The notes under the pieces: model-generated
What the model was told of the DNA's origin: nothing
The model's input: the letters and a program-made list of their open reading frames with translations, nothing else
The model's database searches: none
Made by a program: the position numbers and the translations under genes
Shown here: one piece after another, positions 31,700 through 43,205 of the stretch
Numbering within the stretch: position 1 is the first letter of the stretch
How the letters are laid out: each line of letters opens with the position of its first letter
From: Endomychus coccineus
Lineage: Eukaryota; Arthropoda; Insecta; Coleoptera; Endomychidae
DNA length: 64,000 nt
Assembly (NCBI GenBank): GCA_958510875.1
Contig: OY294067.1
Coordinates: 277,184,742 to 277,248,741 of the forward strand
Direction of reading: 5' to 3'

Positions 31700-33078
31700 G
31701 TATTGATAAAAAATAAAACAGCTGATCCATTCCAGTTATACAATACCATAACATATCACTGTCAACTCAAATAAACTTTCACGTGACATAGAGTATAATG
31801 GAACACCTTTGGCAATTTCTACTCATTTGTAATATGCATCAAGTCTTGAAACTCGGGGAATGTTATATCCGGGACGAAGTCGACGCCTCGACGTTTTTAC
31901 GGGTATTTTCCTTATACGATATAGGCGCTAAGATCAGATTCTTCGAAACTCAATCCCTAACGGGGTAAAAAGTGTTGGATATATTTTGACATTTGTGAGA
32001 TCTGTTATAATCACGTACAATTTACATGACAGACAAATCCTTAGATTGTCTATTACAGAAAATACATAACTCCTCTGCAAGACAGTTAACGTTTACATGA
32101 CAGGCAGCGGATATATTGACAGTCTCATAATGAATGTGACAGACCATTCCATTTCATTTCTTCGCCTAATTGGCCACAATTCCGTGTAAGTGCATTAAGA
32201 GATATTGAATATTAAATTTTCTGAATCATTTACAATTATTCCTTATTTCTTGATAATCCTATGTTAAGTTATCTTCACGGTTCAGAAAATTTAATTCTAT
32301 AATATGTTCTTTCGTACCTTGACCTTGTTTTTGCAAGATTCTGGACGAAGCAAATTCGCCAAGGAAGGACGAAATGACGAACCTTTCAGATAACTTTCCC
32401 TTTGTCAATTTCGGTAAAAACACGCGGCTAGCATATCAGCACGTATCCTCTTCTAGAAAAGGCTTCAAAAATGCTACTCATCATCCCAGTCAATTTTAGT
32501 AATTTCATCACCCTCACGTAATACATATAATTTTATCGTGATGATAAAATAACATGGCAAATAAATAACTCCACGGGTTCTGTGTTGGTGCCATAATCGA
32601 AATATAAATTTGACCTTAAACGATCGATGCTAGCCAACATTTTCATTGTCGTGTGTCAAGGATCCACAAGATATTGACTTGAGAAAGTTCTGCTTTATTC
32701 TGCACTAGGAGCTTTTTTCAAATTCAGCTCACCCGTGTCCAATATGATATGATGATGTTCCTCTTTGGAAGGTTATCAAGTTTGTTAAATGTTATCTCAT
32801 TTTCGCAAATCATTTCTATTTAATTAATAATTGATATGAATGAACGTAGGAAATAGATTCTGTTTTTTCGTCTAATATATTTTCTGAATATTATAGTATG
32901 AGATTTGTTCCAATAACATGCTTAAATGGAAAATGTGTGTCATTTGACATTTTTTTTATCGGTAATTATTGAAAAATTATGCGCCCGCTCGATCTGTGAG
33001 CCTCAAAATCTGAAAATTTCACACATGTCACGTTATCAAGATCTTTTCAAAATTTAAGTATATTTGTGAATATTCGAA
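31700..33078. other. Intergenic; nothing firmly recognised
   Basis: On the minus strand 32617-32500 has ATGGCACCAACACAG opening a short frame and, one frameshift on, a protein-like run ending DEITKIDWDDE then stop. It is too short to assign. Confidence 0.3.
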
Positions 33079-33330
33079 ATCACCCTTATCCACTAGTAAA
33101 GATTTAGTTTATTCTGATGATGTCTAGTTGGTAGCTGAAAGGTTCTCAGTATGTTCACTGATTTGCAGAACAAATCAACCTGTCATTCATTATTATTGAA
33201 TTAGGTACTTGATTTCAATTGAATATTTAAGTCAGTTCTAATTATGAATTTAATTGAATTTCAATCTTATTGTCATTAAGCAATGCCATAAAAACCGTTA
33301 GGCTTATATAATTTGATTAAAATTGTAAAC
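33079..33330 (+). ncRNA. Hammerhead-like repeat, copy C
   Basis: CTGATGA at 33114-33120, GAAA at 33137-33140 and GGTTCTC after it. Stem I TATT/AGTA pairs with one G-U. Stem II (TGTCTAGTTGGTAGCT) has mismatches. Upstream, 33079-33095 is the reverse complement of the family tail (CACCCTTATCCACT), as if a head-to-head partner had been deleted. The downstream 180 bp matches copy B. Confidence 0.5.
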
Positions 33331-33539
33331 CTAATTAGAAAACTAAATGTGCCTGTTTAAATACTATTTGGAGATAATAATGCAAACAAGGGTTTAACCT
33401 TCAGTTAGAGATGAATCTGAATTTAATAAATTGCTTTTTCGTTTATACGTTTCTATCGCTTCTCAATTACCTAGTGTGGAAACCGTTTAGGCAATACCTT
33501 TGATAATGTTGTCGGTTTCGACAAAGAGAACTTGATAAT

Positions 33540-33795
33540 TTTTTACAGGTTGCTTCTATATGAGTTGCCTAATTGGGTCTGCTAGCAATATATAAGCCCA
33601 GGAATTTAATATTTTGTAGAATACATTTGTAACCAAAAGTAAGATATGATGTTTAGTTTTCATTCAATTTTAATTTATTAGTATCAAACCATAGCTTAGC
33701 TTCTTGGATAATATTATTTATTTCGGTTTTCACTTCTTTTTTATTCTTTCCAGTGGCTAAAGCAAATATATTGTTATGATTTCATTTCCTAAACA
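33540..33795 (-). pseudogene. LINE reverse-transcriptase C-terminal part (left piece of split LINE)
   Basis: The minus strand encodes ALATGKNKKEVKTEINNII, AKLWFDTNKLKLNEN and, after a stop, IKFLGLYIASRPN. This is the segment following the YADD box in Jockey/CR1-like LINE reverse transcriptases. The missing YADD-proximal part continues at 35340-35904, so about 1.5 kb has been inserted between them. Confidence 0.75.
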
Positions 33796-35345
33796 ACAAA
33801 AATGATAAAATTAGAACTTACCGAACATTGAAACTCAGAAAAGATTAATAAAAAGATATTATATGGAATTAAAAACAATATTAAAAGTTAAATAATAGTT
33901 AGTATAATAAAATAAACAATGTAAAACATAATAAACAACAATGTAATTAGAATTAGAAGTGTAAAACAAGAACTTCAGTGAAAGTGAATAAATGTACAGT
34001 GTTACGAAGGCAGAAATCATAATTAAAATGATTACAAAAACTATCATGAGATAGCACAAACTATTGAAAAATGTTATAGATATAAGTTAGGATTAGTAAA
34101 TTTGAGTTATATAATGTTAAAGAAATGTTATTGATATATTATATTATGTATTAGTTTTTAAGAATGAAAACTGTCAAATTTATAATAATTATTGGAATAA
34201 TCATATTAATAATAACCTAATCATAGGTTATCTTATACCAAAGTGTGTGGAAAAATGTAGGCAATATTAATTTAAAAAGAAGGAATCATCATCATTTAAA
34301 ATAAGTTGAAAATCTCCAATAATTCAAAAGTTATAGAATACTAAATTCCGATTGGTCGAGGCGATTTTATAAACGTCAGACTAGTTACAATGTAATACTT
34401 CTGCCAGTTTGCAACAATCAACAAAGCATTCTTGATAGGTAAACTAAGCATCTCATTGGTTATTTTTGAAAATACTTGGCGTTCTTTTTGAAGGCCTATA
34501 AAAGGCATCTGAAGACAAGCCAAGTTAGTTAGCCATCAACATCTGAAGAGTCAAGGTACTTAAGCAACTCTTAAAGTTTTCATAACCTTAGTTTATTGGA
34601 TAAACATCGGAGAACCCAAGTGTTCCAGTAGCTTCGTAAGGTTGAAAGTAATCGAAGCAAATAAATAATTTCTACAAGTCAAGTAGTGTTCCAAGTCTCC
34701 CAACAAAGTTTGAAGGTTACAATAACCTACAATCCATAAGTAACATCGAACGATAGCCAGCCTTTGATAAAGTTCCAAACATCATTAAAGAGTTTTGTAT
34801 CTTTAATAAAAAGAATAAAACTAAGTTAACAATTTTCAACAGTTCCTGATTTCAAAAGAAGTAACCATAGTTTACCTGTGTTTATTGTGTATAGCAAAGA
34901 AATTGTGTACGGTTAAAGTGAATTATCAAATTAAATAAGAAGGTCAAGCCAAGTGAACATTGCCTACATTTTAAAACATATTCTTGGATATAAACTAAAC
35001 GTAAGTTTATTTATTATTTCTCCATTGTATTATTATATGTCTGTAAATCTGAAAGAAAGATTGTAGATTATAACTTTGTAAACAAATATTAATAGTAAAT
35101 AATTTTGAGGTTAGATTTTAGATCTATTTATGAACATAACATTAAAAATTGATACCAGACATAAATTAGAGTCATAGAAATGTAAATATAAAAGTTTTTA
35201 ACATTCAAAGAACATTGTGTTTAATTCCATAGATATAAAATAAAAAGGTAAAAGTTCATTATTCAAATCAAAACAAACATAAGATTCAAAATACAATAAG
35301 AAAGCTAGCCGGTAGAATTAATAATAATTCATAATTAAATAATAA
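33796..35345. mobile_element. AT-rich insertion splitting a LINE
   Basis: The two halves of one LINE reverse transcriptase on the minus strand (…CQYCDEY and ALATGKN…) are separated by this segment, so it must be an insertion or composite of insertions. It carries the candidate LTR at 34256-34968 and long AT-rich flanks without ORFs. Its precise ends and class are not determined. Confidence 0.5.
34256..34968 (+). repeat. Candidate LTR (713 bp) with TG...CA ends
   Basis: The segment opens TGTAGGCAAT and closes ATTGCCTACA, an exact 10-bp inverted pair of LTR type. It contains CTATAAAAGGC (34498) as a TATA box, CTCATTGG upstream, and AATAAA signals near 34805. No second LTR, primer-binding site or pol gene is adjacent and no 5-bp target duplication is evident. 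It is best read as a solo LTR within the AT-rich insertion (33796-35345) that splits the LINE. Confidence 0.55.
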
Positions 35346-35904
35346 ACTCATAAGAGTTTAGTTAATAATATATTCGTCGCAGTATTGACATGTTAACATA
35401 CTGTTTTTAATATTTAGGTCATTTACATATACAATAAATAGTATTGGATCTAACACAGATCCTTGTGGTACTCCATACTGCACCCTCATTAGATAATTCT
35501 TCGTTCCAACAGACTATTTGTGTCCTATTTTCCAAGTAGAATTTGAACAAATTAAATACTATTCCCCTAATTCCATAGAAGTTCAGTTTTTCCAATAATA
35601 TATTATGGGATACTGAATCGAATGCTTTACTCAAATCAAAGTTAACCATCTCCACCAAGTCTTGGTTATCTAGGGCATTAGTTAAATGTTTAGTCATAGT
35701 CAGTAGAGCTGTTGTTGTGATTCTGTTTGACCTATACCCATGTTCTGTGTTACTTAGAAGCCCATATTTTTCTAAGAATTGTACCATTCTGTTTTTAATA
35801 ACTGTTTCGAAAACTTTAGAAAAGGCAGGTAAGATTAAAAGGGGATTGTTACTGTTAACTGTACGGATATGAAAGAAAAATAATAATTTTCTCCATATGT
35901 ACAT
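35340..35904 (-). pseudogene. LINE reverse-transcriptase N-terminal/central part (right piece of split LINE)
   Basis: The frame encodes RPLLILPAFSKVFE-like text, RMVQFLEKYGLLSNTEHGYR, MVNFDLSKAFDSVSHNILLE and, after a frameshift, YGVPQGSVLDPILFIVYVND. It then reads CQYCDEY in place of the catalytic YADD. These are RT motifs of Jockey/CR1-like non-LTR elements. The frameshift and loss of the catalytic Asp pair make it dead. Confidence 0.85.
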
Positions 35905-36770
35905 ATAACCAAAGATATTAAATTAAGGATTTGTTGTTTGTAAAAAAATTGTTAGAAAATGTCAAATTTTATTATCAATAAAATTCTTTGTTGGTGGCTT
36001 TAATCCAAGTTATTCAAGAAATAATATAGCAGTATACCAGTCGATCTATAAATTTTAATTGATTAAACTAAGCAAATATTTTTTGAATGATTGTGCTTCT
36101 TGGAAAATAATTGCATGCACAATAATTTTAAAATAGTATTTATTAAATTATTGTACAATTAATTATAGTCCATGCAAAAGCATGCTCAAAATATGTTGGA
36201 TAGTTTGATTGATTAAATTTATAGGTCTTTGAAATAAAATAATATTTGAATAAACTTCGATTATTCCATGGCCATGTCAAACGTAGTTTGAAAAAATTAG
36301 AAATATTGTAGAAAGCCACTTCATCTCTGTTGAAAGTTATTAAAGTAGGTATCTCCGATTGTCAATCGCAGGTTAAAACTGTTCCACTCAAGTACAGAAA
36401 TTTAGTTTTCTTAACAACTTTATTTAGAGATTTAAATCACAACGAAAAGATGCACAACTATATTTTAAACATATTATTGCCTTAATACTAACCACATATT
36501 TAGCTAGATATATATTTGATATCAATAAAGAGGAATAAATTCAAGGATGGTCAGTTATATATCACACATAGAGTAATACATTGGATTTTTCTTTGTACGG
36601 TAACAGTTTTGGGAATAATGACATTCAACAATAGATAATTTTCATTTCCAAGCGTTTTTTTTTATTTAATATTTAACTTTTGCACCAAACTTCATTAACC
36701 AGAACCAATTCATACTTATATGATCATATAAGAAGAACATTCGTATTATCTATCTAATTATTTTTGTAAA
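35905..36770. other. Intergenic; nothing recognised
   Basis: AT-rich sequence with no recognised ORF or repeat. Confidence 0.35.
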
Positions 36771-36774
36771 TCAA

Positions 36775-36858
36775 TCACCCTTATCCACTAAAAATACTGT
36801 TAAAGTTCCTGAGGACCTTTCAGCTACCAAGTAGCCATCATCAGAGGGAATTAAACAG
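36775..36858 (-). ncRNA. Type-I hammerhead ribozyme, copy D (best preserved)
   Basis: On the minus strand, 36858 to 36797 reads as stem I strand CTGTTTAATTCCCT, core CTGATGA, stem II hairpin GGCTAC-TTG-GTAGCT, core GAAA, a minimal stem III (AG/CT around GTC), cleavage-site C, then AGGAACTTTAACAG. Stem I pairs CTGTT with AACAG and TTCCCT with AGGAA (one bulged C) around an internal loop. Compared with copies B and E (ACT/AGT) the inner pairs have changed on both strands, which supports a selected fold. The short stem III resembles hammerheads described in Penelope-like elements. All core positions are intact. Confidence 0.75.
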
Positions 36859-36945
36859 TTTACTCTGATGATGGCAACATGGTAGCTGAAAGGTCCTCAC
36901 TACTCTAACACTATTCTTAGTGGACAATGATGATTGTTTCTTATT
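36853..36945 (+). ncRNA. Type-I hammerhead ribozyme, copy E (head to head with D)
   Basis: CTGATGA at 36865-36871, stem II GGCAACATGGTAGCT (one mismatch against copy D), GAAA at 36888-36891, GGTCCTC, then ACTACTCTAAC. Stem I ACT/AGT is weakened by G to C in the 3' strand, while GTT/AAC remains. It starts within bases shared with copy D, forming an inverted pair with ribozymes pointing outward. The tail continues with AGTGGACAATGATGATTG, the family tail. Confidence 0.65.
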
Positions 36946-37064
36946 TATAGTATATCCACAGTGTGAAATGTTTTATAGGTTATTAGTAGGATACTCCCAT
37001 ATTATGATATATTCTTCGCAGGACGAAGGTATTTCTAAAATCGTCAAAGAAACTCTCAGAGCAA

Positions 37065-37385
37065 AAATTCCTTCACCGTAGTATTTTACATTGAATTTTA
37101 AGCAACTTTGAAAAAATCCGTCTGTCTGTCGTCACAATCGCTTGTCTACATGATAACTGAAACGAAAGGTCCTATCATATTCAAATTTTGACAAAAAACT
37201 GTTTGCTGTTCGGTGACGAACCCTATTGTTTTTCAGGGAAATCGATTAATAAACACCCTTTTCTGAAGGGTTGAAAATTTAAAAAAATCATAGCTCCCAA
37301 AGTATACATTGAATTCAAAACGTTTACAGTAAATTTAAGTTAAATTAAAATTGGTTTTACCCTAATTTCAACAACAATAGTACAT
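37065..37385 (-). repeat. Dispersed repeat, inverted third copy
   Basis: Reverse complement of the block at 18660-18965. It shares the CCGTCTGTCTGTC end, CCTATCATATTCAAATTTTG, the GTTCGGTGACGAACCCTATT hairpin and CACCCTT. No tRNA-like sequence follows. Confidence 0.6.
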
Positions 37386-37474
37386 TGTATACCTAGTAGG
37401 AAAAGCTTAACATTTCCGGACGACAGTAAAGATTGCTTGTCGAGGCTCAAGCCGAGACTGGTAATACCATAGAC

Positions 37475-37975
37475 CTATTATCCTAAGGAGACAGACGATC
37501 AGACATTGCCAAAATTTCGTATGGCCGTATGGAATGTGCTGTTGCCGGATTAGTTGTTCTGTGTCGGGTTGAGATTTGTAATTGTTATAAAAACATCCAT
37601 AGCATTATTTATTGGTTATATTAGAAGCAATACTGGAATATAAAATCAAATTATGGAATATTTAAATTTTTAAATAAACTATTCCATTCTATTGCATAAT
37701 TTTTTTCAGAAGGCGACAACGCCGCGCACCTTTTATGAATGGAGACTTTGTTCTGTACTACGCAATTTGACAGCTTCCGTATTTCTCGTAGCTATTTCGA
37801 AGCGGTGTTACCTTACCAAGTTTTAAATCATAGTTACAGCGTTGCTAATAAGGAGTAATTATGACTCGACGACAAAGAGGTCCGTTGCTTTTCTTTGTCA
37901 TACTTCATGTAATCATTGCGACAAGTCAAATGGAGTTTTATGAATCAGACGTTTCGTCTCCTTAGGATAATAGAG
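37475..37975. mobile_element. Possible MITE with short inverted ends
   Basis: CTATTATCCTAAGGAGAC at 37477-37494 is inverted as GTCTCCTTAGGATAATAG at about 37953-37970. The ~480 bp between has no ORF. The symmetry is short (18 bp perfect), so this could also be a fortuitous pair. Confidence 0.4.
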
Positions 37976-37989
37976 ATAATAGACAGAGT

Positions 37990-39650
37990 TCGCGAAATCT
38001 GTTTGATCAAATAAAATTGTGAGTGGAACATCTGCTTTCCGGCAGATGGTGTTGGAACATCTAAGTTCTCCAAACATTTTCTAATTTGGTAGTTATATCT
38101 CTGCCCGAAAATGGCTGATAAGTGATTTCATCGAAAACAGCTGTCTGAAACTATCAGAAGTATTCTCACTGTTCAATCAAAATCTTGTCTATTATTATTT
38201 TTAGTACACAAATCCTAATTAGATAGATAATAAGAATCAAAATCCCATGCACGTTCATTATAAAATATTTTTTTCACTTTAAAAGTCTATTTAGGAAATT
38301 ACTAAAGTATTTTTACTGAAGAAAACTATTTAGCTAATAATAAAATATAACATGTAGCTGCAGAGAAAAATCTTTTAGCTGTTGCAAATTGAAAAATATC
38401 AAGATCCGAATATTGGTAAACTTCATATAAAAATATATCCTTTAATACTAAACAAACATCAGCTTAAAGCCACAAAAAAACTTAAAATAATAACACATAT
38501 ATGGAATGAAAGAAATAAATGCAAACCTCCATGCGAAGGTGATAACATAAAATTATTTATACTTTCTTCACTGACAGTTGCCTTAGAAAATAGTCTTACA
38601 GACGTTATTGATTATTCTTAAGACATTAATTGTTCAAAATCATCGCTTTATTAGACGGCTCTACGATTGTCAATTATTTTTCAGAATATCATATTATTTT
38701 GTGATTGAAATAAATCGACGTTGTAGTGTTTGTTTAGCGTGTGCACTTTTTTTTTGAGAATCCCAATAATTAAGGTGCATGTCTCTTGGCGTTGCTGCAG
38801 ATCATTTTTAGAATAACTCAGCTTAAATGAAGCTGAGGATAACAATAACTCCAAATGTTGTTTTCTGGAACGATGAAAGTACCGTTTGGAGTTCGAAGGA
38901 ACAGGACCAGTTAGAGTTCGAATAATTACGGTATTCGCTATAGTTTTTAATACTTTACACCCATACGAGATATTTAATTATAAACCGATAAATCCCGTGA
39001 TCAACGATGTCTAAACATAACGCAACTTGATCTTGGATGAGAAATAGCACCATTACACAGTTTCGTAGAAAAAAATGCGCAACAACTGGGAATGAAGATT
39101 TGACTTCTTAGAATCTCTTGTATATTTTGTAATCACTATTTCGTAAGGCAACAAACAGATATTAATTGCAAATTTGCAAATAAACAGAAAAATTACTATA
39201 CTTTTGTGCTAGCACATTACATAATTATCTTAATGGAACAATATATTGTCATAACAATTCACAATTATATGAACTATGTAGGTACACCACATACATTTAC
39301 ATTATACTTCTGTATAAGATTCTAGTAGAGTACACAGTTCAAAGTCATAATAAATCATGTGATTACGTTGAAAATTAGAAGCATTATATGCAGAATAAAA
39401 ATTAAATAACTAGATAATTCTTCTGTTATTATCGAATTTTGGGAATTTTTAGTGTTTGAACCCAGTATTTATTATTCGCTTACATAATAAACCATTCATT
39501 GTTAGTTTTACATTTTCTTAGTTAATTTATTTACGTAATGTTGTTAATTTATTCAAGTAATGTTGAGTTCGCAAGAATGGGGATGAAGCAGCGGTATTTC
39601 TTGTCAGAAGCAAGTGCTTGTAAGAGTGTACTTTCTCAAGTTAACTTGTT
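37990..39650. other. Intergenic; one unassigned open frame
   Basis: The plus-strand frame 38382-38621 (79 aa, upstream extension to a TTTTAG at 38370) encodes a Lys/Ile-rich product with HIWNERNKCKPPCEGDN. No family is recognised; it may be chance in AT-rich DNA. Nothing else stands out. Confidence 0.2.
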
Positions 39651-39656
39651 CCTGAT

Positions 39657-41400
39657 AGTCTAGGAGTCAGAGCGATATTGATGGTCTGAACATTAACCCG
39701 ATGGCACTATGGTTTATCGTTAGAGGACGGTTCAATGACCAATTCATCTCACAGACCGAATTTTCGTCGGCTAGATCTCGAGATACAGCATCAGCATTTG
39801 TTTTTTTTTTGACTGGAGGTTAACCCTTTCCAAGTTGCGGTTACTTGAAAAGCATGTCATTCTTATACACTTCCACCATGGGCCATCATTTTTTATCGTG
39901 TCCGTTTATCAGGCCGACCAGTCAAAATTGGACCTAAAATGGACTGCAAGTTAACCCTCCCAAACCTGGTGAAAATGTTCATTGGTGTTGCCAATTGTTA
40001 AGATACCCTATGCCATCAAAAGTTGTCGGTCCATTTCCGAGTAATTGGCCATTATTTGGACCAAAAATATTTTTTTCTCATTTTGTGTCTAAACCTTGTG
40101 GATTACAAGGTAGCATGATGGCACCATGTTGAATAACTTTATTGAAGGTCAAATAAAGATTTAAAATTATTGCCATCACTCCTGCCTATTTCAACTCCCC
40201 AAAATCCCATAAAACCACCACCAAAAAAAACATGAATAATATGGATAATATGACCAATTTTATGATAAATTAGTCAATTTTTGAGATTCTGGCTGGGTTT
40301 AAAATCGAAAAGGCAGTTTTTTTGTTTTGTTTTGGGGGGTGGTTTTAGAGAGTTTTGGGGGGTTGAAATAGGTAAGGAGTGATGGCAATAATTTTAAATC
40401 TTTATTTGACCTCCAATAAAGTTATATTTAACATGGTGCCTTCATGTTACCTTGTAACCCGCAAGTTTTAGCCACAAAATGAAAAAAAGAAACAGTCCAT
40501 TTTCGGTCGAATTTTAACTCGTCGGTCTGATAAACGGACACTATAAAAAATGATGGCACATGGTGGAAATGTATAAGAATGGCATGCGTTTCAAGTAACA
40601 GCAACTTGGAAAGGATTTACCTCCATAGTCCAGTCATTATAGGAGATCTTTGAGCAAATAATCGAAATTTTTGGGTACAGCTCAATTTTTGTACCAAAGT
40701 GTAGGTTTTGGTATCTGAAAACATGTGGCACTGACGCGCCTGCGCGCGCATTTTAGCATTCGTCAGAATAGATATATATATACGTTTTTTTGCCATTTTT
40801 TGCACAAAATGAAGAATATATCCAAATGTATGCATTTTATCGAAAAAATGAAGAGGAGTAAAGTTGTTCAGAATTAAATTTCCTATAAAAATGCATTATT
40901 TGATTTTCCGATTTGTGTTGATAAAATTTTATCATGAGGCTGAAACAAAAAATGCAAGCACACGTGTCTTTCTTAAATAACATAATAACTAAAAAAACGT
41001 TTCACAATTTCATAATATTGTTTGAATGGTAAAATGAAAATAAAAAGAGAAACTAACGTTGAAAATCATGGGAAAATTAATTTCCCGCGCCCGGGAAAAC
41101 TGCGAAGAAAATCGGAAAATCAAATAATGCATGCAGTGCCACATGTTTTCAGATACCAAAACCTACACTTTGGTACAAAAATTGAGCTGTACCCAAAAAT
41201 TTCGATGAAAATCTCCTATAATGACTGGACTACCAGTAAAAAAAAAGAAATTGCGGATGCTGTATTTCGAGATCTAGCAGCCGGGGAAAATTCGGTCTGT
41301 GAGATGAATTGGTCATTGAATCGTCCTCTAGCGATAAACCATAGTGCCATCGGGTTAAGGTTCAAACCATCAATATCGCTCTGGCTCCTAGACTATGAGT
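39657..41400. mobile_element. Composite foldback element: outer TIRs plus two internal inverted repeats
   Basis: The outer arms 39657-39830 and 41225-41400 are inverted repeats of about 170 bp (AACCCGATGGCACTATGG against CCATAGTGCCATCGGGTT). Inside, 39830-40100 pairs with 40370-40615, and 40620-40760 pairs with 41090-41230 (GTACCAAAGTGTAGGTTTTG against its complement). The order is A-B-b'-C-c'-a'. The open frames at 40617-40835 and 41022-41402 are products of this repeat structure, not genes. Confidence 0.8.
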
Positions 41401-42279
41401 GAAAATTATTATATAAATTAATTCATGAAAATTTATTCATACCTCTGGACGGAACAGACTTATTTTGCAGTTGCCATGAACTTTGTGGATCACATTGCAT
41501 CCACAAACTTCAATTTGAACAAACTTTTTGAGAAATAATATGATGTTCATGTTTCCGTTTAAAAGATCAAGATGGATTCAATATACAGCAGAGCTTATTG
41601 ATTGGTATAGTTAATATTCATGAAGACATTACATGATGAATTACTTCGATGATGTTACTTTCTGAATGAACTTCGCCAATGTAAAACTAACATTACATAA
41701 TAATTCAGTTAGACACAGTACTTATTTCTAAGGATTCACACATGCATGTGTATTAACATATGATTATGATTAAAAATTGTTTATAACAGTATATAATATT
41801 AGTAAGATCTAACGGTTTTTCAATAAAGCGTTTACTCTTTTGATTTTATAGCAGTGACTTTTTGGCGTAACAATAAGCACAATTGATATTAGATAAGATC
41901 GCAGCAAAGAATTCCATAAATATGAGCAGCTGCTTATATGAATGAAAATCCTGTGGAAGGACTGAATTAATCATTTATCCATTTACGAAGCAATGAATGT
42001 CGAGATATATCAAGAGTTTCGAAAGACAATAGATACATGTTTCCTATAGAAATAAATAGATCCTCACTCAGTTTGAACTGTATTAAGTAGTATATCTTAA
42101 ATATTGTACTTTGATTCTTACAATCCATAATTTATAAGATATTTTCTGAATGTTTCAAAGTACCATTTACACTTCATTCTCAAGTATTTAAGTGGATTCG
42201 TTATTATAAGTTCAAGGTTTGAATGAATGAATCTTCGTTTACATGACAATGGAATTATATATAAAATTCCCATTATTTT
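41401..42279. other. Intergenic; nothing recognised
   Basis: AT-rich, no recognised ORF or repeat. Confidence 0.35.
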
Positions 42280-42323
42280 CGTCTTCACGTACGTTTTGGC
42301 CTCACGACTATCATCAGAAGACG
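42280..42323 (-). ncRNA. Possible degenerate hammerhead of a second type
   Basis: On the minus strand: CGTCTT, core CTGATGA, a short hairpin (GTC...GGC), AAAA in place of GAAA, ACGTACGT, then AAGACG, the exact complement of the first six bases. The layout is that of a type-I hammerhead, but two invariant positions differ (G12 and the base before the cleavage site), so activity is unlikely. Confidence 0.35.
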
Positions 42324-42399
42324 TATCACTGTATAAAACGTGATTTCTTAAAACTAATTGTATCACCACAAAGCGTCCTTATCGCACTAATTCAATAAT

Positions 42400-42465
42400 T
42401 TAATATGGTAGGTGAAAGATCCTCAGTACTCTAACAGTATTTTTAATGGATAAAGGTAATTGTGG
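42400..42465 (+). repeat. Hammerhead repeat family, copy F (3' half only)
   Basis: TGGTAGGTGAAAGATCCTC is followed by AGTACTCTAACAGTATTTT and the tail TGGATAAAGGTAATTG, matching the 3' half of the other copies. The CTGATGA half is missing. Confidence 0.6.
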
Positions 42466-43205
42466 CTTATTACAGTATTGGTTCTTCCATCTTCAAGGAT
42501 TACAGAGATATTTGACTTTCTTCGAAACCCCACTTTCAACGCCCACTTAAGAGCAGCTTGGTATAAATGTTAAATCATCATATTTTGGGTCCCCTACATG
42601 CCTCTGCTGAGTCGTATCTTATGCGAAACAACCTGTATATCTCTTGGTTTGGCAGCAACCTTGCGAACCCTGCTCTTAGGAATATAGTAGCTACCTAAGA
42701 TTATTAGTACCTTCAAGCGGGTCGATTGGAACATTTTTTGACAATATAATGCTTTCTATATTGAATAGTGAATACATTATATTTTTAATTATAATAAATT
42801 GATGTTTCTATGTCTTTCAATACTGTGATTTTCCCGCATGTCCGGTTAAAAACATTATAAATTCAGCTTTTTCTTGGATTTATTCATTTTGGAACATTTG
42901 GCATATCTTATTAAACCGAACTTACCACAATGATGGAAATAAACGTTACTACCGAAAACTGTTTTTCTTATTTCCGAAATTGGGACGCCATTGAATTATT
43001 TTTCATATCACATGTAGATATTAATTTATTTTTAAACATCCAAATTAATGCCATTTCTATTAATTTTTAGTTCAGTTTGTATACGATGCGATAGTAATCA
43101 AAATTCTTATATAAACAAGCATCTGGATTCGAGTAACACTAACGGTTGGTGATTAGTTTATGATTTTATGAAGACCTGAGGTGGTATTTTTGTACATTTA
43201 AGGGT
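42466..43205. other. DDAH 3' flank; nothing recognised
   Basis: Contains the expected position of the DDAH 3' UTR. No ORF or repeat was recognised. Confidence 0.35.

Noticed and set aside
41022..41402. 126-aa open frame
   Set aside because: It runs through the inner and outer inverted repeats of the foldback element; no protein-family resemblance.
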